A stretch of 17,365 bases of DNA from assembly GCA_036655975.1 (NCBI GenBank), contig JAVVPD010000043.1, forward strand, positions 1 through 17,365, read 5' to 3'. Position 1 is the first letter of the stretch. Each line of letters opens with the position of its first letter. The DNA is from CASQEL01 sp036655975 (GTDB lineage Bacteria > Desulfobacterota > Desulfovibrionia > Desulfovibrionales > Desulfovibrionaceae). This document shows, one piece after another, positions 1-6,321 of the stretch. The translations under genes and the position numbers were made by a program. Under the pieces are notes generated by a model, which was not told the DNA's origin, searched no databases, and saw nothing but the letters and a program-made list of their open reading frames with translations.

Positions 1-43
1 TTTGCCTTTTGCACATATTTCTTTTAGGCCTGCTGATATTACA

Positions 44-87
44 CACAAAAGCCGCATATCCCCCGTGGGAAACAAACGGCTTTTGTG
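44..87 (-). terminator. Probable terminator after trpB
   Basis: A perfect 11-bp inverted repeat (arms CACAAAAGCCG and CGGCTTTTGTG) encloses a 22-base loop, 12 bases past the trpB stop codon. The T-rich part lies inside the 3' arm on either strand, so there is no clean downstream U-tract. It could work in both directions. The position suggests trpB is transcribed alone. Confidence 0.6.
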
Positions 88-99
88 CTCCTGCCCCTA

Positions 100-1308
100 T
101 TATTCAGGGATGGTGACCCGATGATTCAGCAACATTTCTTCTACTTGAGCCACATCCTTGTCCCCTCGGCCGGACAAATTGACCAGTAAGGTAGCTTCCG
201 CACCAAGGCTAGGCGCTATTTTCATGGCATGGGCCAACGCGTGTGCCGACTCCAGTGCGGGGATAATTCCCTCACAGCGAGACAATATAAAGAAGGCTTG
301 CAAGGCTTCTTTGTCGCTCACGCTCACAAATTCGGCCCGACCGATATCTTTTAAATGGGACAATATGGGACTGACCCCCGGGTAATCCAAGCCCGCAGAC
401 ACCGAATGCACTTGTGCAGGTTCGCCCTGCGAATCTTTCAACATGTAGGCCTTGAAACCGTGGATAATGCCCGGCTCGCCCAAACACAGGGTTGCGGCAT
501 GGTGCCCATAGCCATAATCCACCCCGCCCGGCTCCACACCGATGAGCCGCACGTCTTTATCATCCATAAAATGGGCAAAGCTGCCCACCGCATTAGAGCC
601 GCCCCCCACACAGGCCAGCACGGCTGTAGGCAATGCCCCTGTCTGCTGCAACATTTGCGCCCGCGCTTCCTCACTGATAATCGATTGAAAATAGCCCACC
701 ATCGTGGGGTAGGGGTGGGGGCCCACCGCCGAGCCTAAGAGGTAAAAGGTCGTGTCCAAATGCTCGATCAAATCCGCAATCGCCAAGTCCACGGCTTCCT
801 TCAGACCTTTAAAACCTTGCGTGGCTGCCACCACCTTGGCTCCCATCATTTCCATACGAAAAACATTGAGCTTTTGGCGCTCAATATCTTTTTGCCCCAT
901 ATAGATGACACATTCCATACCCATGAGCGCGGCCGTGGCGGCCGTGGCCACGCCATGCTGCCCCGCGCCCGTTTCCGCGATGATTCGCTTTTTACCCATG
1001 CGGCGCGCCAGCAAAATTTGCCCCAAGGTGTTGTTGACCTTGTGCGCGCCCAAATGATTCAAGTCTTCGCGCTTCAGCCATATCTGCGCCCCACCACACT
1101 TGCGGCTTACATTTTCCGCATAAAAAATAGGGGTGCTACGCCCCTGATACTGCGTCATATACTGTTGACGCTCGCGAATAAATTCCGGGTCGTTCTTGTA
1201 CTGTTTAAACGCACTGGCAATTTCATCCAGCGCCACCTTCAGCGCCGGTGGCACAAATTGCCCCCCGAATTCTCCATAATATCCCGTTTCCGCAGCTGTA
1301 TCAAACAT
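100..1308 (-). CDS. trpB: Tryptophan synthase beta chain, solitary gene
   Basis: TrpB is the PLP enzyme that condenses indole with L-serine to give L-tryptophan, normally as an alpha2-beta2 complex with TrpA in the cytoplasm. The 402-aa length fits the family. Visible landmarks are the N-terminal GYYGEFGGQFVP block, the PLP lysine K90 in HLGAHKVNN, the catalytic glutamate E112 in AETGAGQHG and the phosphate-binding GGGSNAVG loop. The ATG is preceded by AAGGA with 7-base spacing. No trpA or other trp gene is adjacent: a terminator-like hairpin follows, and the next gene upstream ends in its own terminator. The segment GVEPGGVDYGYGHHAATL looks somewhat divergent from the usual form, from memory. 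It may be a second, stand-alone TrpB that uses free indole, or the only TrpB with trpA elsewhere. The family call is secure; the physiological role is open. Confidence 0.96.
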   Translation of the reverse strand: MFDTAAETGYYGEFGGQFVPPALKVALDEIASAFKQYKNDPEFIRERQQYMTQYQGRSTPIFYAENVSRKCGGAQIWLKREDLNHLGAHKVNNTLGQILLARRMGKKRIIAETGAGQHGVATAATAALMGMECVIYMGQKDIERQKLNVFRMEMMGAKVVAATQGFKGLKEAVDLAIADLIEHLDTTFYLLGSAVGPHPYPTMVGYFQSIISEEARAQMLQQTGALPTAVLACVGGGSNAVGSFAHFMDDKDVRLIGVEPGGVDYGYGHHAATLCLGEPGIIHGFKAYMLKDSQGEPAQVHSVSAGLDYPGVSPILSHLKDIGRAEFVSVSDKEALQAFFILSRCEGIIPALESAHALAHAMKIAPSLGAEATLLVNLSGRGDKDVAQVEEMLLNHRVTIPE

Positions 1309-1356
1309 GGCTGTTTCCTTTCTCCATAAAGTATTTAGGGCTGATCCCCGCTTGCC

Positions 1357-1391
1357 AATATTGTATACAGTATTCAGTATTCAAACGTCAA
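1357..1391 (-). promoter_or_regulatory. trpB promoter with overlapping operator-like palindrome
   Basis: On minus, a -35 TTGACG (1386-1391) and a -10 TATACA (1362-1367) are 18 bases apart. An 18-bp palindrome, AATATTGTATACAGTATT (1357-1374), pairs at 8 of 9 positions and covers the -10. CAGTATT is then repeated directly (1368-1381). The centre TTGTATACA resembles operators of some GntR-family repressors; that assignment is inference only. Confidence 0.55.
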
Positions 1392-1399
1392 CAAAAAAA

Positions 1400-1440
1400 A
1401 AGCCTCCCCCCTCTAAAATTTTTCCGAGGGGGGAAAGCTT
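1400..1440 (-). terminator. Intrinsic terminator after the beta-propeller gene
   Basis: Read on minus, the arms CCCCCCTC and GAGGGGGG form an 8-bp G/C stem (1426-1433 with 1406-1413). It is extended by AAGC/GCTT and followed by a run of T (1393-1401). It lies about 90 bases after the stop codon at 1533. Its U-tract almost touches the -35 of the trpB promoter, which insulates trpB from the gene before it. Confidence 0.85.
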
Positions 1441-1450
1441 ATAAAAGCCC

Positions 1451-1488
1451 CATGGGCCGCTAGGGGAATGCAGGAATCTCAGCCCATG
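1451..1488 (-). other. Upstream hairpin in the 3' untranslated region
   Basis: Perfect 7-bp arms CATGGGC and GCCCATG are separated by 24 bases and followed on minus by GGGGCTTTTA. It may be a weak first terminator in tandem with the strong one just downstream. Confidence 0.35.
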
Positions 1489-1532
1489 CTACTCTTTTAA
1501 GAACGCAACACGAGCATAGCTTGACGTGAACT

Positions 1533-2447
1533 TTACTTTTTCCACTTCACTGGAGTCATTTTAAAACGATAAATTTCTGATATTTCACGATCATAACCGG
1601 GATAAAACCCTTTGCCCATTCCTAAAACAATGCGCGCGCCCCGATTAAAATGCACGAGTAATTCGTGGGTTTTAGAATCTATGGCGAGGCCCTCAACTTC
1701 CCCTAAGAATTTCACCTGCGTGAACGTTGTTTCCAGAACAACAGGGGCAGAAGAAGTGCCTGAAATATCCACGCGATACAGGTGGTCAGCTTCACCATTA
1801 TCGGCTTCCCCGTCGTCGGCGGTCACATAGAGCGCGCCCTCATAATAAAATACCCCCTGTACCCATTGGGGCACGGGGAAGAGGTGAACTTTACGCAGAT
1901 ACTTGCCCGTATCTAGGCTATATTCATAGAGGTAGCGCCCGCTATTTTCTCCCACCCACGAGCACATCCATACGGTGCGCTTGTCGCGGTCAACACAAAC
2001 ACCGGAGACTTCCTCCTGCCCAGAGGCGGGATCAAACTTAAAAGAACGCTTAAATTTTAATGTTTTAGCGTCATGAATGGCTATTTGAATATCTTTGCCC
2101 ACGCCGTCCATAAAATTTTCAGCACTGACGAACAATTCACCCTCAAAAACATCGATATCGCCGATATGGTTGGAAGGGATAGCGTAGCCTTCAAAAGGGT
2201 TTTCATTGCTGGCGAGGAGATTACCCTTTTTGTCATATTTATAGAGAGCCTTGCTCCCACTCACATAATAAAAGTCACCGTCAGTCGTAATCCCCTGACG
2301 ACCTTTCACTTCAAACGAATCAATCAAGGTGTATTTGTATTTAGGAAGGGGGTTGCCCATCTCCGTCTTGGAAGCACTTTTGGCAAAACACGTCACAGCG
2401 CTCAACATCATAACCGCAATCGCCACAAGGGCCAGAACTTTCTTCAT
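1533..2447 (-). CDS. Secreted beta-propeller-like protein, function unknown
   Basis: A 304-aa protein starts with a typical Sec signal peptide (residues 1-22, KK then a hydrophobic core, likely cleaved after CFA), so it should be periplasmic or exported. The ATG at 2447 is chosen because AGGAGAGG lies 6 bases upstream; a longer open frame to 2534 lacks such support and would bury the signal. The mature part has recurring strands with GxLYKYD, GDIDVFEGELFVSAE, GVCVDRDKRTVWMCS, GVFYYEGALYVTADD and GEVEGLAIDSKTHELLV. This pattern is typical of YncE/NHL/SMP-30-like propellers. An acidic tandem (DDGEA-DNGEA-D, residues 211-221) could bind metal. I recognise no catalytic signature. It has its own promoter and terminator, so it appears monocistronic. 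Confidence 0.75.
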   Translation of the reverse strand: MKKVLALVAIAVMMLSAVTCFAKSASKTEMGNPLPKYKYTLIDSFEVKGRQGITTDGDFYYVSGSKALYKYDKKGNLLASNENPFEGYAIPSNHIGDIDVFEGELFVSAENFMDGVGKDIQIAIHDAKTLKFKRSFKFDPASGQEEVSGVCVDRDKRTVWMCSWVGENSGRYLYEYSLDTGKYLRKVHLFPVPQWVQGVFYYEGALYVTADDGEADNGEADHLYRVDISGTSSAPVVLETTFTQVKFLGEVEGLAIDSKTHELLVHFNRGARIVLGMGKGFYPGYDREISEIYRFKMTPVKWKK

Positions 2448-2501
2448 CTTTTTCCTCTCCTGTTGGGTGAAGGTGCGCGTGCATTCCAAACACGCGGATT
2501 C

Positions 2502-2529
2502 ACTATACCAAGAGCGCCCACAGAGGCAA
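2502..2529 (-). promoter_or_regulatory. Predicted sigma-70 promoter of the beta-propeller gene
   Basis: On minus, TTGCCT and TATAGT are 16 bases apart, ending 54 bases before the ATG at 2447. It lies in the 124-base gap after the transglycosylase gene, where no strong terminator is visible, so some read-through from upstream is possible. Confidence 0.5.
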
Positions 2530-2571
2530 AGCAAAAATCAATACTATATATCTTGATAAATAGGCATGTTA

Positions 2572-4347
2572 CTAATTGTCACTTGCCACAACCAAAGTGT
2601 CACCGGGGCGTAAAGGTTTTTTACCGTCACTGTGATTCCAGGTGAGCAGATCCTTGGCTTGCACATTATACTTGCGCGCAATGCCCCATAGGGTATCTCC
2701 GGCCTGCACAACATAGGTAGCTTGTTTTTTCTTGACGACCTTTTGCGTGCCGCGCCCTAGGCTGCCAGACGCCCCCTGTACCTGATCTTTTTTCGCCACA
2801 GTGCTCGAAGCAGGGGAAGACGCGGCGGCAGAAGCCTTTACACCAGATTTACTCGGAAGACGTAATACTTGCCCCTGACGGATGCGATTAGCATCTTCCA
2901 TCTCATTGCAGGCCAAAAGATCCTGCACGCTCACATTATACAGGTTTGCCACTCGGGACAGGCTATCACCCGCCTGCATGGTGTAGGTTGAAGGCGTGAC
3001 AATACGCCCCGAAATAGCCACGGCTTGGGGAGCGTTTTGCCGCGACGGCTTGGAAACTTTATCCCCCTCTCTGTCCACATTTGAGGCACTTTTCCCCGAG
3101 TTTCTGGACGAAGAACTGTTCGCAGCCATCGTTATGGGTACCGTCAACGGCGTACCGGGAGGCGTGCGTAAAGCATCACTGCCGGGCAAAAGCACCACCG
3201 TGCCCGGTTTCAGATTCCCCATACTTTTATTGGCCGACTGGAGCACCGTGACCGGCACGGAAGAACGCTGGCTAATTCTCTGCCAAGTATCCCCCTTACC
3301 AACAGTATATTGATGCCAACCCGCATAGCCAGTCGCACGAGGATTTTTTAAATACGCAAGGGCGGCATGCTGGTGTGATTGGGGAATATACACCAAGGTA
3401 GAGCGATCTGTGGGGCTGACATAGCGTTTATAGGCGGCGTTATAGCTGTGAAATTCCAACCATTCCATGCCCGCAGCTTTACTCAGCGCCATCAAATCTG
3501 TACCGGGGCGAACTTCCAAACGCACGACACCTTCCGCGCGCTTGGAATCTATGGGGGTAAATCCCAGCTTCTCAAGATTACGCATTATCTTACATATAGC
3601 CAAAAAACGCGGCACATATTGCTTGGTTTCTTCCCGCAATTGGGCCTTATCATCCAAGGTATGATTTTTTTCCGTCAATTTAAAAAAGCTGACCGCGCCG
3701 GTCTTATCGAGCGCGCGCCCGATTTTTCCTTCACCCGCATTATAGGCGGCAATGGCAAGATGCCAGTCGTTAAAATCCGCATGCAGTTTTTTCAAATACT
3801 CAGCGGCAGCTTCGGCAGATTTATACGGGTCGCGCCGCTCGTCCATCCACCAGTCTTGCGTCAAGCCAAAGCGGGTTCCGGTGAAAGGCATAAATTGCCA
3901 TGCCCCGGCCGCGCCCGCCGGAGAAGTGGCCGTGGGATTATAACCGCTTTCCACAATGGCAAGGTAGGCGAGCTCTTCCGGCATACCTCGGTCACGAAAA
4001 GCCTTGCGGCTGTGCTCCAGATACTTTTCAGCCCGACGGGAAGCACGTTCTACCGTGGGGCGTCCTTTACGCACAAAGTGCTTGTATTGCACCACCACAT
4101 CTTCCATGCCTTTTTCAGAAACTTTCTTATCTACTTGACCGGTAGAATGTAAGACGGCTATTTCCGTGGAAGTCAACACCACGCCATCGTCAACGGAGCC
4201 GTAAGTCCCTTCCCCAGTAGACATTCTTTGCAGGGGATCTGTCGGCGTATTCTGCTTTGATCCGCAGCCCCCTGCCAACAAAGAAAAGGTGAGAACAACC
4301 CATAAAAGTGGCAGACTTACATTGTATTTCTGCTGTAGTCCCCACAT
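2572..4347 (-). CDS. mltD: MltD-type membrane-bound lytic transglycosylase with three LysM domains
   Basis: This enzyme class cleaves the MurNAc-GlcNAc bond of peptidoglycan, forming 1,6-anhydro ends. Numbering from the chosen start (591 aa), a signal peptide ends in the lipobox LAGGC with Cys28, predicting a lipoprotein. A family-1 SLT domain spans about 109-227, with catalytic Glu133 in IVESGYNP, then GAAGAWQFMP and AYNAGEG. Three LysM peptidoglycan-binding modules follow at about 347-388 (divergent), 455-498 and 545-587, joined by Ser/Ala/Lys-rich linkers. That is the MltD architecture. The ATG at 4347 has AAGGTG 5 bases upstream; an ATG at 4362 (MKGAKMWG) is a real alternative and gives a more basic n-region. 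It is divergent from rlmB. Confidence 0.92.
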   Translation of the reverse strand: MWGLQQKYNVSLPLLWVVLTFSLLAGGCGSKQNTPTDPLQRMSTGEGTYGSVDDGVVLTSTEIAVLHSTGQVDKKVSEKGMEDVVVQYKHFVRKGRPTVERASRRAEKYLEHSRKAFRDRGMPEELAYLAIVESGYNPTATSPAGAAGAWQFMPFTGTRFGLTQDWWMDERRDPYKSAEAAAEYLKKLHADFNDWHLAIAAYNAGEGKIGRALDKTGAVSFFKLTEKNHTLDDKAQLREETKQYVPRFLAICKIMRNLEKLGFTPIDSKRAEGVVRLEVRPGTDLMALSKAAGMEWLEFHSYNAAYKRYVSPTDRSTLVYIPQSHQHAALAYLKNPRATGYAGWHQYTVGKGDTWQRISQRSSVPVTVLQSANKSMGNLKPGTVVLLPGSDALRTPPGTPLTVPITMAANSSSSRNSGKSASNVDREGDKVSKPSRQNAPQAVAISGRIVTPSTYTMQAGDSLSRVANLYNVSVQDLLACNEMEDANRIRQGQVLRLPSKSGVKASAAASSPASSTVAKKDQVQGASGSLGRGTQKVVKKKQATYVVQAGDTLWGIARKYNVQAKDLLTWNHSDGKKPLRPGDTLVVASDN

Positions 4348-4386
4348 TTTTGCACCTTTCATACCGCCCCCGCTCTCTAAAAAAAC

Positions 4387-4437
4387 TCTATAAAAAGTCT
4401 TGCCCCAAAAGAAAAGATGCAGTACCCATACTGGGTA
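4387..4437 (-). promoter_or_regulatory. Divergent mltD/rlmB control region
   Basis: On minus, a -10-like TATAGA (4387-4392) has only a weak -35 (TTTTCT, 17 bases away) and would serve mltD. A 6-bp inverted repeat with a 3-base spacer, TACCCA-TAC-TGGGTA (4423-4437), lies between the two start codons and could be an operator. No good plus-strand promoter for rlmB was found. Confidence 0.3.
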
Positions 4438-4477
4438 TACACACACCTTCGTTCACTTCCTTCCCTCTGGAACCGCC

Positions 4478-5251
4478 ATGACCACAAAGCCTTTCACCCA
4501 TACGTCACAGGACACTGCAAACTCTGTATTACCAGGAGTTAAACCCGTATTGGAATTGCTCGAAAGTGCCCCTGAACGTATTGATGTTTTGCTCGTCAAA
4601 AAAGGGCTTCGTTCGGCCGAAACCACCAAAATACTCACGCTCTGTCGCGAAAAACAGGTCCGCTTTTCACTGGTAGAAAGTCCGGCACTGGACCGTTTGT
4701 GCGCCGCCAGCCATCAGGGCGTTATTGCCCGCCTTATCGGTACGGAACTGACAAGTTTTGCCGACATGTTGGCCCAAGTTGCCGAGGCTCCCCTCCCCAT
4801 TATTGTTGCCCTTGACCAAGTGCAAGATGCCGGAAATGTTGGTACACTTGCACGCACACTCTACGCTCTGGGCGGCGCAGGGCTTGTGGTGCCCCGGCAC
4901 AACAGCGCCTATCTCGGCGGTGGCGCCAAAAAAGCGGCAGCCGGCGCGCTGGAATACCTGCCCGTGGCCCAAGTAGCCAATCTCGGGCATGCCCTTGATG
5001 AAGCAGAAGAAACAGGCTTCACCATCTACGGCGCAGAACTTGGGCACGACAGCGTAAACGCTTTTACCGCACCGCTGGCTACTCCCGCCGTGCTGGTGCT
5101 CGGCAACGAAGACAAAGGCCTCCGGCCCGGAGTGCGTAAACGCTGTAGCCAAATGCTGCATATTCCGCAGGCCCGCACTTTTGATTCACTGAATGTCGCC
5201 CAAGCCGGTGGCATTCTTTTGGCACTGTTCGCCATGCGGGCGCAGTCCTAA
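4478..5251 (+). CDS. rlmB: 23S rRNA 2'-O-ribose methyltransferase, TrmH/SpoU family (RlmB-like)
   Basis: A SPOUT-class RNA methyltransferase of 257 aa, close to the usual RlmB length. RlmB methylates the ribose of G2251 in 23S rRNA using SAM. The N-terminal part (about 18-90) has the GVKPVLELLES and LLVKKG pattern of the substrate-binding domain. The trefoil-knot domain shows motif 1 (ALDQVQDAGNVGTLAR, with N120 and R126), motif 2 (LGNEDKGL, with N210, E211 and G214) and motif 3 (SLNVAQAGG, 237-245). Start: the ATG at 4478 (MTTKPFTH) has only a weak upstream GGA; an in-frame ATG at 4400 would add 26 residues unlike the family. The exact RNA target among TrmH relatives (RlmB, TrmH, TsnR-like) cannot be proved from sequence alone. 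Confidence 0.85.
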   Translation: MTTKPFTHTSQDTANSVLPGVKPVLELLESAPERIDVLLVKKGLRSAETTKILTLCREKQVRFSLVESPALDRLCAASHQGVIARLIGTELTSFADMLAQVAEAPLPIIVALDQVQDAGNVGTLARTLYALGGAGLVVPRHNSAYLGGGAKKAAAGALEYLPVAQVANLGHALDEAEETGFTIYGAELGHDSVNAFTAPLATPAVLVLGNEDKGLRPGVRKRCSQMLHIPQARTFDSLNVAQAGGILLALFAMRAQS

Positions 5252-5281
5252 TCACAGGGGATACCTACCAATCCAAGCTCT

Positions 5282-5325
5282 ACGCTGCAGAGGCTGGGCA
5301 AGTACTGCCTAGCCTCTTGCGGCGT
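5282..5325 (+). other. Long near-perfect hairpin after rlmB
   Basis: The arms (5282-5300 and 5306-5325) form 19 pairs with one bulged T (5317), two G-T wobbles and a 5-base loop AGTAC. It begins 30 bases past the rlmB stop. No U-tract follows on either strand, so it is not a standard intrinsic terminator. It may protect the 3' end of the mRNA or be part of a repeat. Confidence 0.55.
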
Positions 5326-5365
5326 GGTCTCTACTATGCATAGTCCGTGCCGTAAAAAACGGAAA

Positions 5366-5392
5366 AAGCCCGTCAGACCACCTGACGGGCTT
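5366..5392 (-). terminator. Strong intrinsic terminator, minus direction
   Basis: Perfect 11-bp arms (AAGCCCGTCAG and CTGACGGGCTT) enclose a 5-base loop. On minus they are followed by TTTTTCC and then a second small hairpin with a T6 run (5350-5362). The plus side has only TT after the stem. It probably ends the Usp transcript, about 190 bases past that stop codon. Confidence 0.75.
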
Positions 5393-5413
5393 GTGCTGCC
5401 ACAAAATTATGAT

Positions 5414-5547
5414 TCTAAAGCATTTTTGATTCCAGACGCTCCCTCCGGCGCTTTACGGCGAAAATAAATTTCGCCTACGCCTAAGGGGCGGGCGACGCTT
5501 CTCGTCGCCAGAGCATTGAGCTATTTTCAATAGCAAAATGCTCTAAA
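5414..5547. repeat. Hairpin-rich element with imperfect terminal inverted repeats (MITE- or REP-like candidate)
   Basis: The ends match in inverted orientation at 11 of 13 positions (TCTAAAGCATTTT at 5414-5426 against TTTAGAGCATTTT from 5547-5535 reversed). Inside are three clean hairpins: GGCGAAA/TTTCGCC (5457-5475), GGCGACG/CGTCGCC (5491-5509), and a two-part stem AGAGCATT/AATGCTCT around GCTATT/AATAGC (5510-5544). The rest of the gap 5252-5577 holds no plausible gene. Whether copies exist elsewhere in the genome cannot be seen here. A structured non-coding RNA is the main alternative. Confidence 0.4.
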
Positions 5548-5568
5548 CCTGACAATATACCTGTCAGG
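5548..5568 (-). terminator. Weak hairpin just after the Usp gene
   Basis: 7-bp arms CCTGACA and TGTCAGG flank a 7-base loop, 9 bases past the Usp stop codon. Only TTT follows on minus, so it is a weak terminator at best. Confidence 0.35.
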
Positions 5569-5577
5569 GGAATATGC

Positions 5578-6030
5578 TTATAAGGCGTGCTTACTGGGCC
5601 GTACCAGCAAAACGGGTACGGGGGAAAGTTTCAGCACTTTTTCCGCCACGGAACCAAAAACCATCACGTGCATGGCCTTCATACCGTGCGTGCCGATGAC
5701 CACCATATCAAAATTTTCATCCTTCACCATTTCAATAATACTTTCTGGTGCGTAGCCCGAAACAACCTTGCCCACGGCGTTCCCCTTGGGGAAGTGCTCT
5801 GGCACAAATTTTTCCATAAACTTCCAAGCATTTTTAGAACTTTCATCCAAAAATTTTTCCTCGATGGAATAGGGAACATCTGTATCCGCATGCAGATACA
5901 GGGCCGGTTCCACATGCAGCACCACCACTTGCGCGCCCGTACAGTCCGCCTGTTGCGCGGCGTAATCGGCGATATCCCCGCTCACGTCTGACAAATCAAT
6001 GGGACACAGAATCTTTTTAATTGCTCGCAT
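5578..6030 (-). CDS. Universal stress protein, UspA family, ATP-binding type
   Basis: A single Usp domain of 150 aa, the standard length. It has the N-terminal strand KKILCPIDLSD with the conserved Asp12, and the nucleotide-binding motif G-2x-G-9x-G-S at G113, G116, G126 and S127, so it should belong to the ATP-binding subclass (MJ0577-like) rather than the non-binding UspA type. Usp proteins are small cytoplasmic dimers tied to survival under stress or energy limitation; the specific role varies and is not shown here. The ATG is preceded by GGGAG with 7-base spacing. It is divergent from the EamA permease gene, and a TAATAT -10-like site lies at 6060-6065 (minus) without a good -35. Confidence 0.93.
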   Translation of the reverse strand: MRAIKKILCPIDLSDVSGDIADYAAQQADCTGAQVVVLHVEPALYLHADTDVPYSIEEKFLDESSKNAWKFMEKFVPEHFPKGNAVGKVVSGYAPESIIEMVKDENFDMVVIGTHGMKAMHVMVFGSVAEKVLKLSPVPVLLVRPSKHAL

Positions 6031-6168
6031 AGTATCACTCCCAAACGTAAAATTGTCCTATATTACACTGCCGTATACGCACCTTCGTGCCCGACTCGAG
6101 CACTTTTAGCACGATATATAAGATTTACGTATTTTATTTGTATTGTCAATATTTGTTTATATATTTTT

Positions 6169-6207
6169 AAACAAGAAAAGTTTTAACCCAGCACTTTTCT
6201 TGTTTTT
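6169..6207 (+). terminator. Orphan intrinsic terminator, plus direction
   Basis: 13-bp A/T-rich arms (AAACAAGAAAAGT at 6169-6181, ACTTTTCTTGTTT at 6193-6205) with an 11-base loop; the T-run continues to 6207. On minus the stem is followed by AAAAAT, so plus is favoured. It lies between two divergent genes and upstream of the permease promoter, with no plus-strand gene before it. It may end an unannotated small RNA or block antisense reading from the left. Confidence 0.6.
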
Positions 6208-6270
6208 GGCTGTTTGTAGCCGACTTCTTCGGAAAATTCCCCGCCAAGACCACAGCCTTGCCTCTTATCT

Positions 6271-6315
6271 TATAATGAGTATATGTATATAAATATTTTT
6301 ACCTGTTCGGAGGAG
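6271..6315 (+). promoter_or_regulatory. Permease promoter (-10) and ribosome binding site
   Basis: A perfect -10 hexamer TATAAT (6271-6276) is followed by the strong ribosome binding site GGAGGAG (6309-6315), 6 bases before GTG 6322. No good -35 is visible at 16-18 bases. The ribosome binding site decides the start: the in-frame ATG at 6283 lies upstream of it. Confidence 0.6.
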
Positions 6316-6321
6316 ATACTC

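Noticed and set aside
760..1329. Long plus-strand open frames opposite trpB, and similar frames opposite mltD and pgk
   Set aside because: They overlap genes with full family signatures, show no domain pattern and no ribosome binding site, and are explained by codon bias of the real gene on the other strand.
2534..2552. Terminator between mltD and the beta-propeller gene (arms ATCAA/TTGAT then TTTTT on minus)
   Set aside because: Only 5 paired A/T-rich bases with an 11-base loop; too weak to support a call.
6074..6092. Sigma-54-like GGGCACGAAGGTGC upstream of the Usp gene (minus)
   Set aside because: With the best sequence alignment the GG and GC are 9 bases apart rather than 10; shifting to 10 loses the TGGCAC match. 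Sigma-54 tolerates this spacing change poorly.
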